Below, piece after piece: positions 40,012 through 48,966 of a stretch of 64,000 nt of DNA. The notes under the pieces are model-generated. The model was not told the DNA's origin and made no database searches. It was given only the letters and a program-made list of their open reading frames with translations. Every line of letters starts with the position of its first letter. Within the stretch, counting starts at the first letter, position 1. The position numbers and the translations under genes are program-made. The stretch is from Janthinobacterium tructae (GTDB lineage: Bacteria > Pseudomonadota > Gammaproteobacteria > Burkholderiales > Burkholderiaceae_D), in NCBI RefSeq assembly GCF_006517255.1, contig NZ_CP041185.1, positions 1,054,001-1,118,000 on the forward strand, read 5' to 3'.

Positions 40012-41244
40012 TTAGTCTTCCAGTTCTTCCATGCGCTGCCATAGTGGAAACGGATCGGGCAGCTGGCGCCAGGCAGCCATGCCCTGGAGCGTTTCCGTGT
40101 AGTTCAATTGACATTTTTTCAAGTCCGACTCAATGGCGGCCTGGTCCATGTCCTGGCCGATGAAGACGAGTTCCTGGTAGCGGTCGCCGTATGGCTCGCT
40201 CCAGCCCGCCTTGACTTCCGCCAGAGAGGCGGCATCCGTGGGCCAGCGCTGCTTCGGCACGGACGCCCACCACAGGCCCACGGGTTCGATATTCATCAGC
40301 TTGCCCGCACCGGACAGGCTGGCCACCCATTCGGGACGGCTGGCCAGCCAAAAGTAGCCCTTGCTGCGCACCACGCCTGGAATCGGCTGCGAAATATACT
40401 CATGCAGGCGCTGCGCGTGGAACGGTTCCCTGGCCCGGTAGACGAAGCTGCTGATGCCATACGTTTCCGTCTCCGGCGTGTGCTCGCCAGCCAGTTCCTG
40501 GGCCCAGCCCGGCATGGCGGCCGCCTGCTCCAGATCGAACAAGTTTGTGCCGAGGATGGCATCGAGCGGCACGACGGACTGGTTGGTTTCGATGATGCGC
40601 GCGCCGGGATTCAACGCTTTTAAAATGGCCAGCACGCGCAGGCGCTCGGCCGCCGCCACCATGTCGACCTTGTTGAGGACGATGACATTGGCAAATTCGA
40701 TCTGTTCCGTGAGCAAGTTGGCCAGCTGCCGGTCGTCACCCTCGCCCGCCGTTTCTCCGCGTTGCTCCAGGCTGTCTTCGCTATGAAAGTCCATCAGCAG
40801 GTTGGCGCAGTCGACGACGGTGACCATGCAGTCGATGCGCGCCACGTCGTTCAGGCTGTCGCCGTGCTCGTCCTCGAAGTCGAAGGTGGCGGCCACGGGC
40901 ATCGGCTCGCCCACGCCCGTCGATTCGATCAGCAGATAGTCGAAGCGGTCTTCGGCTGCCAGGCGCCGCACTTCCAGCAATAAATCGTCGCGCAAGGTGC
41001 AGCAGATGCAGCCGTTCGACATTTCCACGAGTCTTTCTTCCGTCCGCGACAGGGCCGCGCCAGCCGCCGCGGCGCTGTCTTTCACCAGCGAAGCATCGAT
41101 ATTGACTTCGCTCATGTCGTTGACGATGACGGCCACGCGCTTGCCTTCGCGGTTGCGCAGTATGTGGTTGAGCAAGGTGGTCTTGCCGGCGCCGAGAAAG
41201 CCGGACAGGACGGTGACGGGGAGATTGCGCTGGAGTTGCGACAT
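40012..41244 (-). CDS. CobW/COG0523-family GTPase (ZigA-like)
   Basis: 410 residues. [20 protein letters not shown] (Walker A), [20 protein letters not shown] (CxCC), [20 protein letters not shown] (switch II), [10 protein letters not shown] (guanine specificity). The longer C-terminal CobW_C domain ([53 protein letters not shown]) matches the ZigA/YciC-type zinc chaperones. First gene of the unit; the palindrome-rich region 41298-41346 upstream is a likely zinc-responsive promoter. Confidence 0.92.
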   Translation of the reverse strand: MSQLQRNLPVTVLSGFLGAGKTTLLNHILRNREGKRVAVIVNDMSEVNIDASLVKDSAAAAGAALSRTEERLVEMSNGCICCTLRDDLLLEVRRLAAEDRFDYLLIESTGVGEPMPVAATFDFEDEHGDSLNDVARIDCMVTVVDCANLLMDFHSEDSLEQRGETAGEGDDRQLANLLTEQIEFANVIVLNKVDMVAAAERLRVLAILKALNPGARIIETNQSVVPLDAILGTNLFDLEQAAAMPGWAQELAGEHTPETETYGISSFVYRAREPFHAQRLHEYISQPIPGVVRSKGYFWLASRPEWVASLSGAGKLMNIEPVGLWWASVPKQRWPTDAASLAEVKAGWSEPYGDRYQELVFIGQDMDQAAIESDLKKCQLNYTETLQGMAAWRQLPDPFPLWQRMEELED

Positions 41245-41580
41245 GGGATTCCTTCGGAGTGGAGTCAGGTATGGGAGGCAATGGCACTCGGACCATCAAA
41301 TGCAAGTTGATTGCGTTTGCAATTATAATGCAACTAATTTGCATTTGTGCGGCAATCGTTGACGGCTGCCCCGGCCTCCGGGCTGCTGCTCACGATCATG
41401 GGGTACTCCGTGGAAGGCAGACTGTCGTCGTCATGGCCATCGACGTCAATCAGAATGGCAGACCGATAGCGCGGTATTTTTTTAATAATGGCTGAGGTAC
41501 AATCCCGGCGTAAAAGAATCCTGCAAGCCTTTGGCTTTTGTATGCAAGCGGTTTCCTGGCCCTGCCAAAACGATGACAAC
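41245..41580. other. 336-base divergent intergenic region
   Basis: Promoter region between the COG0523 unit and the lipoprotein metalloprotease gene. Besides the palindromes at 41298-41346 it holds a short open stretch in the frame of the downstream gene (from 41488), which is probably untranslated because the lipoprotein signal starts only at 41581. Confidence 0.6.
41298..41346. promoter_or_regulatory. Palindromes upstream of COG0523 unit, candidate Zur operator
   Basis: AAATGCAA (41298-41305) and TTGCATTT (41339-41346) are perfect outer arms. Between them TTGCA (41317-41321) and TGCAA (41329-41333) bracket an AT core (ATTATAA), resembling zinc-regulator boxes of the TGCAA-N-TTATAA-type. 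The AT-rich context before the start at 41244 fits a Zur-controlled promoter, but no Zur consensus could be matched exactly. Confidence 0.45.
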
Positions 41581-42279
41581 ATGAGAAACAAGATGAAATT
41601 AAATCTGATTGCGATGGCCCTGGTCTGTGGTGGATTATCAGCGTGTGGCGGCGGTGACAATGTCAGCGCGAACGATGGCGATGTCATTGCCAATATCAAG
41701 TCCAGTAATATTGAATTTTCAAGCGCGAATCGCCCTGCCGGCACCTGGCGCTGGCCTGGGACGCCGCAACAGCACGTTAGCGTGTATGTCACGCCGCCGG
41801 CGGCTGGCAATGCCACCGAGCTCGATTACTCCAGCAAGACGCAAAACGCGATCGCGCAGATTAATACGAAGTTGCGGGGGCTTTTGGTGCTCGATGCGGT
41901 CAATTCCATCCCTGCCAGCGGCAATTACATTCACGTCAGTTATGGCACGTCATATGTTCCACCGAATTCCACGGATTACGCCAGTTACTGTGCCAATGTG
42001 GCGACAGGAAAAAATATGGGCAACCCGATTCAACCAAGCAGCCAGAATGGCATCGCCTCGAATCCCGTGTATCTGAATCTGGGGAATGGACATTGCAATG
42101 TCACCCAGGATATCGTGACACATGAATTTGGCCATGCGCTTGGGCTGGCCAACCATTTCAATGGATTTGGCAATGGTCCCGCGATTTCCGCAGCCTATTG
42201 GGATGTGCTGGCGACGCTATACGCGAATCCGCAATCGACTACTGCGCCAAATCTGTCAGTTCGCCGGGTAACGGATTAA
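41581..42279 (+). CDS. Lipoprotein zinc metalloprotease (metzincin-like)
   Basis: 232 residues from the ATG at 41581 (41593 also possible). The lipobox LSAC follows a short hydrophobic segment (LNLIAMALVCGG), so it is a lipoprotein. Around residue 180 VTHEFGHALGLANH gives HExxHxxGxxNH, a zinc site like the metzincin HExxHxxGxxH/D. Earlier YIHVSYGTSYVPP and VYLNLGN look like the preceding strands. No family name can be given with certainty; the zinc motif is clear. Possibly relevant that it is divergent from a zinc-homeostasis unit. Confidence 0.7.
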   Translation: MRNKMKLNLIAMALVCGGLSACGGGDNVSANDGDVIANIKSSNIEFSSANRPAGTWRWPGTPQQHVSVYVTPPAAGNATELDYSSKTQNAIAQINTKLRGLLVLDAVNSIPASGNYIHVSYGTSYVPPNSTDYASYCANVATGKNMGNPIQPSSQNGIASNPVYLNLGNGHCNVTQDIVTHEFGHALGLANHFNGFGNGPAISAAYWDVLATLYANPQSTTAPNLSVRRVTD

Positions 42280-42286
42280 TAGCCGG

Positions 42287-42311
42287 GTCTGCCGCCCAGC
42301 TGGCGGCAGAC
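42287..42311 (+). terminator. 10-bp perfect hairpin after metalloprotease gene
   Basis: GTCTGCCGCC (42287-42296) and GGCGGCAGAC (42302-42311) pair completely with a 5-base loop, 8 bases after the stop codon. No T-run follows, so it may be a Rho-assisted terminator or mRNA 3'-end stabiliser. Confidence 0.5.
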
Positions 42312-42401
42312 AAGCTGGATCCATGCGCCCTGCACGTCTGTCATCGCCGCGTCATATGGCGGCGTTACAGTCGCGTCCTTTGAATCTTTCCGAGGGCGGT
42401 A

Positions 42402-44498
42402 ATGAAAACAAATTGGATCATGCTGGCGGCGCTGGCAAGTGCGGGTCTCGTCGGTTGCAACGGCAGTTCAAACACGGCGCAAGTCATTCCCGAGGGCACG
42501 ACGGTCAGCGTGGCATTGCTGGAAACCACGGATATCCACTCGAACGTCCTGAGTTACAACTATTACGCGCTGGCCGAAGACACCAGCCTGGGCCTGGAGC
42601 GCACCTCCACACTGATCCAGGCGGCGCGCGCGGAAAACCCGAACAACGTCTTGCTCGACGATGGCGACGTCATCCAGGGCACCCTGCTCGCCGATTTACA
42701 AGCCGTAGCCGCGCCCGTGCCCTGCTCCGGCACGCTGGCCGTGCACAAGGCGATGAACGCGCTGAAATACGATGCGGGCGGCATGGGCAACCACGAATTC
42801 AACTATGGCTTGCCTTACCTGAGCCAGATCACCAACACGGATTTCGGCATACCCGGCGTGGCCAAGCCGACGGGTACCTGCGGCGCGCCCGCCTTCCCTT
42901 CCGTGCTGAGCAATGTCGTCGGCGTGTCCAGCGGCAAGCCCATCTTCCAGCCGTATACGCTGCTGCCCCGCGATTTCACCGCCACGGCGCCCGATGGCAG
43001 CAAGCTGAGCGTGAAGATCAATGTGGGCGTGCTGAGCTTTGTGCCGCCGCAAATCCTCGAATGGGATCAGAAAGTGCTCGCTGGCAAGGTCAGCGTGACG
43101 GGCGTGCAGGAGGCGGCGAAACAGTATGTGCCGGAATTGCGCAACAAGGGCGCCGACCTCGTCGTGGCCCTGTCGCATGGCGGCCTGGACACCAGCACCT
43201 ACAGCCCGAAAATGGAAAACGGCAGCTATCACTTGACCAGCACGGGCATCGACGCGCTGATGATCGGCCACTCGCACTTGATCTTCCCGAAAGGCAAAGA
43301 AGAAGGCGCGGCCGCGCTGGACGCCTCGTTTGCCGCCTTCCCGGCCAGCGCGAAGATCGACGCCGTCAACGGCTTCGTGAACGGCGTGCCGACCGTCATG
43401 GCGCAAAGCTGGGGCCGACGCCTGGGTATCATCAAGCTGACGATGGTGTATCAGGCCGGAAAGTGGGTAGTGCAGCCGGCCAAGACCACGGTGGAATCGC
43501 GCGGCTTCAAGTACACGGACGGCAAGACCCTGGTGAAAGCCGACCCGGCCATCGCACCGCTGGTGGCCACCGAGCACGCAGCCACCATCGCCTACGCCAA
43601 ACAGCCGCTGGGCATCAGCACGGATTTCGAAATGTCCGCCTATTTTGCGCTGGTGGGCGACGTGAGCGCCATCCAGCTGGTGAACCAGGCGCAGCTCGAC
43701 TACGTGAAGAACTTCATCGCCACCAGCACGGATGCCACCTTGTCCGGCTACAAGAACATCCCCGTCATCTCGTGCAGCGCGCCATTCAAGGCAGGGCGCA
43801 ACGGGCCATCGGACTTCACGGACGTGGCCGCAGGTGCGACGCCCGCCGCGCCAATTGGCTTGCAAGTGCGCAATCCGGGCGACCTGTATTTATATAGCAA
43901 CAACAACCTGCAAGCCGTGAAAATCAAGGGATCGGACTTGAAGGCCTGGCTGGAAACGTCGGCCAAGCAATTTGGCCAGATCGACCCGGCCAGTACTGCC
44001 GAGCAGGACCTGGTGCCGTCGTATGGCACGATTTATAACTACGACGTGTTCTATGCGGAAAACAATGCGCTCACGTACCAGATCGACGTGACGAAAAAGC
44101 CGGGCAGCCGCATCGTCAACCTCACGTACAAGGGCGCAGCCGTCGCCGATGGCGATGACTTCATCGTTGCCACCAACGACTACCGCGCCGGTGGCGGCGG
44201 CGCCGTGCCTGGCATCGATGGCAGCAAGACCATCATCAAGTCGCCCGATGCGAACCAGGCCGTGGTCAGCAATTACCTGGCGTCGCTCAGTACCAAGGCC
44301 GGCAAGGTGACCCTGGCGGCGAATGGCAGCGCGCGCAGCTGGAGCTTCGTCAAGACGGCCACGGCCGGTCCCGTGATCCTGCGTTCGGCACCCGGTCACC
44401 TGGCGCTGGCGCAAGGCAGCGGCATCGCCAACGTGGCGGCTGAAGGCGGCCTCGACGCCAGCGGTTTCGCCAAGTACCGCATTGACCTGAGCAAATAA
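42402..44498 (+). CDS. Lipoprotein 5'-nucleotidase / 2',3'-cyclic phosphodiesterase
   Basis: 698 residues. Lipobox LVGC with Cys19. Calcineurin-like metallophosphatase domain: LLETTDIHSNVL (metal Asp and His), MGNHEFNYG, ALSHGGLD and IGHSHLIF. A C-terminal 5'-nucleotidase domain follows (from about residue 400), with LYLYSNNNLQAVKIKGSDLK and ATNDYRAGGGGAVPG. It hydrolyses nucleotides outside the inner membrane for phosphate and nucleoside scavenging (CpdB/UshA type). GAGGG precedes the ATG. Confidence 0.93.
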   Translation: MKTNWIMLAALASAGLVGCNGSSNTAQVIPEGTTVSVALLETTDIHSNVLSYNYYALAEDTSLGLERTSTLIQAARAENPNNVLLDDGDVIQGTLLADLQAVAAPVPCSGTLAVHKAMNALKYDAGGMGNHEFNYGLPYLSQITNTDFGIPGVAKPTGTCGAPAFPSVLSNVVGVSSGKPIFQPYTLLPRDFTATAPDGSKLSVKINVGVLSFVPPQILEWDQKVLAGKVSVTGVQEAAKQYVPELRNKGADLVVALSHGGLDTSTYSPKMENGSYHLTSTGIDALMIGHSHLIFPKGKEEGAAALDASFAAFPASAKIDAVNGFVNGVPTVMAQSWGRRLGIIKLTMVYQAGKWVVQPAKTTVESRGFKYTDGKTLVKADPAIAPLVATEHAATIAYAKQPLGISTDFEMSAYFALVGDVSAIQLVNQAQLDYVKNFIATSTDATLSGYKNIPVISCSAPFKAGRNGPSDFTDVAAGATPAAPIGLQVRNPGDLYLYSNNNLQAVKIKGSDLKAWLETSAKQFGQIDPASTAEQDLVPSYGTIYNYDVFYAENNALTYQIDVTKKPGSRIVNLTYKGAAVADGDDFIVATNDYRAGGGGAVPGIDGSKTIIKSPDANQAVVSNYLASLSTKAGKVTLAANGSARSWSFVKTATAGPVILRSAPGHLALAQGSGIANVAAEGGLDASGFAKYRIDLSK

Positions 44499-44505
44499 GG
44501 TCCAT

Positions 44506-44532
44506 GGGCCGGAACTGCCGCAATTCCGGCCC
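44506..44532 (+). terminator. 9-bp perfect hairpin after the nucleotidase gene
   Basis: GGGCCGGAA (44506-44514) and TTCCGGCCC (44524-44532) pair perfectly around a 9-base loop, 8 bases after the stop. No clear U tail follows. It separates the nucleotidase gene from the Sel1 gene. Confidence 0.45.
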
Positions 44533-44554
44533 CTCATTCTGCAAGGTGATCCAG

Positions 44555-45247
44555 ATGAAACACGCACTCTCCCTCCCCGCCGTCGTGCTGGCCGCCGTCC
44601 TGGCCGCCTGCCAGGCCTCCCCGCCGCCCACGCCGGCGGAAATCGAAGCCGTCGCCATGCACGCGCGCCAGGCGGGCGACCAGCAGGCCGAGCGCAAGGT
44701 TCGCAACTGGGCCGGCAAGGACATGCCCGTCGCCGAGCGCGAACTGGCGCTGATTTACCAGGCCCGTCCGGAACGCCGCGCCGAAGCGCTGAGTCTGTTC
44801 GAGCAGGCGGCCCGCGCCGGCGACACGGAAGCGGCCTTCGAACTGGGACAAATGCTGCGCGCGGCCACGCCCGGCCAGGCCTGGCTGTGGTACCGGCAAG
44901 CGGCGCAGCAAGGCCATGCCAAGGCGGCATTGATGCTGGGCCTGCTGGCAGCCAACGGCGAAGGCGTGCCGCAAGATCCCGTGATAGCGGCGCGCTGGCT
45001 GGAAAAATCGAGCGAACTGGGCAATCCACATGCCATGTTCCTGCTGTACAACGCCTACCGCGAAGGCCGCGGCGTGCCGCGCGACCTGGCCAAGGGCCAT
45101 GCGCTGCTGGAAGAAGCGGCCCATCACGAATACCCGCCCGCCATCCAGGAGCTGGCCATGACGGTGCAGGCGGACGACGCCCTGCGCGCGGGCCACCTGA
45201 TGAAGGAAGCGACGGAACACCGGCACAATAACTGGAACAGGTTTTAA
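44555..45247 (+). CDS. Sel1-repeat lipoprotein
   Basis: 230 residues from the ATG at 44555, with AAGGTG upstream. A lipobox (LAAC) lies near residue 18. Then come several Sel1-like helical repeats: ALSLFEQAARAGDTEAAFEL, WLWYRQAAQQGHAKAALMLG, LLAANGEGVPQDPVIAARWL, and YNAYREGRGVPRDLAKGHAL. Sel1 proteins are envelope scaffolds, often for signalling or cell-wall enzymes. The partner here is not apparent. Confidence 0.88.
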   Translation: MKHALSLPAVVLAAVLAACQASPPPTPAEIEAVAMHARQAGDQQAERKVRNWAGKDMPVAERELALIYQARPERRAEALSLFEQAARAGDTEAAFELGQMLRAATPGQAWLWYRQAAQQGHAKAALMLGLLAANGEGVPQDPVIAARWLEKSSELGNPHAMFLLYNAYREGRGVPRDLAKGHALLEEAAHHEYPPAIQELAMTVQADDALRAGHLMKEATEHRHNNWNRF

Positions 45248-45516
45248 GCCCATGCGCTGGCGCGCCAGAAAATCACGCTGCACTTTACGCCAGATCAATC
45301 GTGTTGGACTAGACATTGCCGAGGGGCTATGATGGTCTAGCTGCGTCCCTGGACGCGGCGAGGCTGTCGCCAGCCTCGAAATCGCACACTGAATTTGCTT
45401 TTTAGAAATTTGTTACTCTGGACCAGCCTCGGTGAGTATGTCGCATACGCTCAGCCCAGCCAGTGTTTGGGTAGGCCCTGGCTCGTCCGTCGACCTCCCT
45501 ATAAAGAAAGAGTCCA

Positions 45517-46953
45517 ATGAAAAAGCTGACCACCGCCTTTGGAGCGCCTGTCGTCGACAACCAGAACATCCAGACGGCCGGCCCGCGTGGCCCTGCCCTG
45601 CTGCAAGATGTGTGGTTCCTGGAAAAGCTGGCCCACTTCGACCGCGAAGTCATCCCCGAGCGCCGCATGCATGCCAAGGGTTCCGGCGCACACGGCACGT
45701 TTACCGTCACGCACGACATCACGCGCTACACGCGGGCGAAAATCTTTGGCGCCGTGGGCAAGCAAACACCCATGTTCGCGCGCTTTTCCACGGTCGCTGG
45801 CGAGCGGGGCGCGGCGGATGCGGAGCGCGATATCCGCGGCTTTGCCCTGAAGTTCTACACGGAAGAAGGCAACTGGGACCTGGTTGGCAACAACACGCCC
45901 GTGTTTTTCATGCGCGACCCGCTGAAATTCCCCGATTTGAACCACGCCATCAAGCGCGACCCGCGCACGGGACTGCGCAGCGCCAACAGCAACTGGGACT
46001 TCTGGACCTCGCTGCCGGAAGCACTGCACCAGGTGACGGTGGTGATGAGCGACCGGGGCTTGCCGCGCAGCTTCCGCCACATGCACGGCTTCGGCAGCCA
46101 TACCTTCAGCTTCCTGAATGCGCAAAACGAGCGTTTCTGGGTCAAGTTCACCTTTAAAACCCAGCAAGGAATTGAAAACCTGACGGATGCCGAAGCCGAG
46201 GCGCTGGTGGGCAAGGACCGCGAAAGTTCGCACCGCGACCTGTACGAGAGCATCGAAAACAAGGATTTCCCCCGCTGGACGCTGTACGTGCAGATCATGC
46301 CGGAAAAAGAGGCAGGCACGTATCACCTGAACCCCTTCGACCTGTCGAAAGTGTGGCCGCACGGCGATTATCCGCTGATCGAGGTGGGCGTGCTGGAACT
46401 GAACCGCAATGCCGACAACCACTTTGCCGAAGTGGAACAGGCGGCCTTCAACCCGGCCAACGTGGTGCCCGGCATCAGTTTTTCGCCGGACAAGATGCTG
46501 CAGGGGCGCCTGTTTTCATATGGCGACGCGCAGCGCTACCGCCTCGGTGTCAACCACAGCCATATCCCCGTCAACGCGCCGAAATGCCCGTTCCACAGCT
46601 ATCACCGCGACGGCCAGATGCGCGTCGACGGCAACCAGGGCGGCACCCTGGGCTATGAACCGAACAGCGAGCAGGAATGGGCCGAGCAGCCCGATTTCCG
46701 TGAACCGCCGCTGAGTATCGAAGGCGCGGCCGACCACTGGAACCACAGGGTCGACGAGGATTACTATTCGCAGCCGCGAGCCCTGTTCCGCCTGATGACT
46801 GCGGCACAGCAGCAAGCCTTGTTCGACAACACGGCGCGCGCCATCTCGGGTGCCTCGGAGCAAGTCAAGCAACGCCACATCGGCAACTGCACCCTGTGCG
46901 ACCCCGCGTATGGCGCGGGCGTGGCCGAAGCGATAGCCCGCCTGAGCAAATAG
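45517..46953 (+). CDS. Monofunctional haem catalase (small-subunit, KatA-like)
   Basis: 478 residues. The catalytic His lies in [20 protein letters not shown], the Asn in [20 protein letters not shown], and the haem-ligand Tyr in [20 protein letters not shown]. The size fits a small-subunit catalase that decomposes H2O2 in the cytoplasm (no signal peptide). The 269 bases upstream contain no second gene; a peroxide-responsive promoter is likely but no OxyR site could be assigned by eye. Followed by a terminator. Confidence 0.95.
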   Translation: MKKLTTAFGAPVVDNQNIQTAGPRGPALLQDVWFLEKLAHFDREVIPERRMHAKGSGAHGTFTVTHDITRYTRAKIFGAVGKQTPMFARFSTVAGERGAADAERDIRGFALKFYTEEGNWDLVGNNTPVFFMRDPLKFPDLNHAIKRDPRTGLRSANSNWDFWTSLPEALHQVTVVMSDRGLPRSFRHMHGFGSHTFSFLNAQNERFWVKFTFKTQQGIENLTDAEAEALVGKDRESSHRDLYESIENKDFPRWTLYVQIMPEKEAGTYHLNPFDLSKVWPHGDYPLIEVGVLELNRNADNHFAEVEQAAFNPANVVPGISFSPDKMLQGRLFSYGDAQRYRLGVNHSHIPVNAPKCPFHSYHRDGQMRVDGNQGGTLGYEPNSEQEWAEQPDFREPPLSIEGAADHWNHRVDEDYYSQPRALFRLMTAAQQQALFDNTARAISGASEQVKQRHIGNCTLCDPAYGAGVAEAIARLSK

Positions 46954-46969
46954 GGTCAGCGCACGCAGG

Positions 46970-47004
46970 GCAAGGAAGGCCCGCAAGCGGGCTTTTCTTG
47001 CTTT
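46970..47004 (+). terminator. Terminator after catalase gene
   Basis: A stem with core GCCCG (46979-46983) / CGGGC (46988-46992), tetraloop CAAG, and outer pairing of GCAAG (46970-46974) with CTTGC (46997-47001) is followed by T-rich sequence. It lies 17 bases after the catalase stop. Confidence 0.6.
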
Positions 47005-47019
47005 CCATCTACGCCACCC

Positions 47020-47355
47020 CTACCAGCGCTGGATATCGATCTGGCCCGTGATGCTCGTTTCCACCGGATAACCGTCGACCTGCGACGGCACGCGCCGCTT
47101 GACGGACGCATCGCGCAAATACACGACGAGGGCTTCGCCGCCGATGGCAGTCTGCCCCAGGCTGACGCCTTCGACGCCATCGATCGCCATCAGGGCCCGC
47201 TCATTGCGCCGCTTTGCCGCTTCCAGCCGGCCGGGCGGCGGTGCGGCATGCGCGAGGCCCGCCACCGCGTGGCTACTCGCCTCGTCCGGCACATACGGCA
47301 TGGCCGCATCCTCGAAGACGGCGTAAGGCGCTGTTACAAATTTACTGTTTGACAT
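47020..47355 (-). CDS. Free-standing homologue of the neighbouring protease's N-terminal domain
   Basis: 111 residues (MSNSKFVTAPYAVFEDAAMP) from the ATG at 47355, with AGGAGG six bases upstream. The last 60 residues (GVEGVSLGQTAIGGEALVVY, VPSQVDGYPVETSITGQIDI) align with residues about 94-161 of the protease encoded just upstream (QGVSIG..., ALTLYVAEPTSV, VPVNIVVTGVIDAQ): same GVxGVSxG start, ALxxY strand and VPVxxxxTGxIDxQ end. It may act as an inhibitor, folding partner or targeting module for that protease. No signal peptide. Confidence 0.75.
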   Translation of the reverse strand: MSNSKFVTAPYAVFEDAAMPYVPDEASSHAVAGLAHAAPPPGRLEAAKRRNERALMAIDGVEGVSLGQTAIGGEALVVYLRDASVKRRVPSQVDGYPVETSITGQIDIQRW

Positions 47356-47524
47356 GACACATCCTCCTGATGCTGCCCATGGCACGCGTTGAACAAGGAG
47401 GCACGGCGCGCCTCTTGCCCGCCAGGCCATGCATGGCAGCCACACTTGACCCTATCATCATCGTGCAAAAGGTGGCGCAGTGCAAGGAAGCATCACGCCG
47501 CCGCACCGTTTTCTGTGACCCTGC

Positions 47525-48706
47525 TCAAGTATATAAATTGATATCGAGCGCCACCACCACACGCCGCATCTGGTTGGCAAACGTGATATTGCCGCCGCCG
47601 GCAAACAGCAGACCGACGGGATTGCGCTGCTGGTTCCAGGTCCAGATGGACGAGCCGGAGTCGCCACCCGCGCTGAATGCCCCGCTGACGCCCGTAATGG
47701 CGATCTGGTCCTGGAACAGCGCGATCCTGCCGCCGCCATAATTGACGTTGATGGTGGCGCCCAGACCCGTGATGCGGCCCTGCGTCAATTGCGTCGTGCG
47801 TCCGGATTTGCCGACCAGCATGCCCAGCGCGGGCGCTGCCAGCGCGTTGCTGATGCGGAAATAGGCCGGCACGCCACCGCTCAGGTAGACCAGTTCGCGA
47901 CGCACGCGGTCTGGCCAGGCCCAGCCGGTAGCGCAATCGACAAAATTGACGCCGCCACTGAAATTGATGGGCACGAAGCGCTCGAGCACGGCCACCTGGT
48001 CTTGCGGGCAGCGCCCGCCATCGATGGGGCCCGGCTGCACGATGCAGTCGTTGAACGCGCCGCCGTTGGAATTGGCCAGCACGTGATTATTGCTCAGAAT
48101 CATCAAACGGCTGTTGCGCGGCGCGCTGCGCCCCACGGCCAGGCAGCCGATGGTGCCGGCCGTGATGCGGAAATGCCCGACCGAGACGCCGCCCGGCGCC
48201 GGACGCAGCCGGAAACGGTGCGGCTGCGCGTCGATCACGCCCGTGACGACAATATTGACGGGCACCCTGTCGCTGGCCACGGCGCGCACGCCCATGGCTC
48301 CCACGATGGCAGCCTTGGCGCGGTCGACGGAAGTCGGTTCGGCCACGTACAGGGTCAGGGCTGGCAAGCCCGGCTCGCCGGACGAGCTGTCGCTGGCGCC
48401 CTCGCCCAGGCCGATGGACACGCCCTGGATATTGCCGCCGTCGCTGAAGGCGTCGGCGGCGCGCACGCCGCCCGCCTGGGAAATCGACTGGCGCATGCCG
48501 TCTTCGATACTGCGCTTAATTTCCAGCAATTCCATGCTGACACCGCTCAAGGCGTCGGGCACGTCCGAGACGGATGCGCTTTCGATCGTATTGTCGTCCT
48601 CGCCGGGGGTGGAAAATTGGCCGATGGCCTCTTCATCGTCCGCGCTTTGCCCCTGGCCACTGCTGCCGGGTGGGGCACTGAAACCGTTATCATTGCCGAT
48701 CATCAT
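47525..48706 (-). CDS. Trypsin-like serine protease (chymotrypsin fold)
   Basis: 393 residues from the ATG at 48706, with GAGGAGA upstream; the frame beyond is a shadow of the PrkA leader. Residues 1-90 are a low-complexity acidic leader. Residues about 94-161 form the domain shared with the 111-residue protein downstream. The catalytic triad follows: His208 in LSNNHVLAN, Asp257 in NFVDCATGWA, Ser350 in SAGGDSGSSIW. No signal peptide is visible, so it would act in the cytoplasm or leave by a non-Sec route. Divergent from the PrkA operon. Confidence 0.85.
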   Translation of the reverse strand: MMIGNDNGFSAPPGSSGQGQSADDEEAIGQFSTPGEDDNTIESASVSDVPDALSGVSMELLEIKRSIEDGMRQSISQAGGVRAADAFSDGGNIQGVSIGLGEGASDSSSGEPGLPALTLYVAEPTSVDRAKAAIVGAMGVRAVASDRVPVNIVVTGVIDAQPHRFRLRPAPGGVSVGHFRITAGTIGCLAVGRSAPRNSRLMILSNNHVLANSNGGAFNDCIVQPGPIDGGRCPQDQVAVLERFVPINFSGGVNFVDCATGWAWPDRVRRELVYLSGGVPAYFRISNALAAPALGMLVGKSGRTTQLTQGRITGLGATINVNYGGGRIALFQDQIAITGVSGAFSAGGDSGSSIWTWNQQRNPVGLLFAGGGNITFANQMRRVVVALDINLYT

Positions 48707-48966
48707 GTTCTCCTCGTGGGGTGCTCCGGATATCCAGTGTGGACGGGCCGCGCCGGCCGGTATTGATCTGGATTGAATTGCGCAGGCGCGTGGCAGCCCT
48801 GCGCCAAAGGGGCCAAAGGAGGGCAAAAATAGTTCCCTCGTCAAGGTTGAGCGAGATCAGGCGTGCGGGCAGAGGCACCGCCGTATACTTGGCCGACAGG
48901 CTGGAACCGGGCCTGCTCCACGACAGCAAGGTTAGCAACGCCAGCAACGGCATGGATGGGGAAACA

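Noticed and set aside
42323..43897. 524-residue plus-strand ORF
   Set aside because: Alternate frame of the nucleotidase gene, which has clear catalytic motifs; this frame has none.
48721..48966. N-terminal extension of PrkA from 48721
   Set aside because: The extra residues are not family-like and overlap the divergent promoter region; the ATG at 48967 has a better ribosome site.
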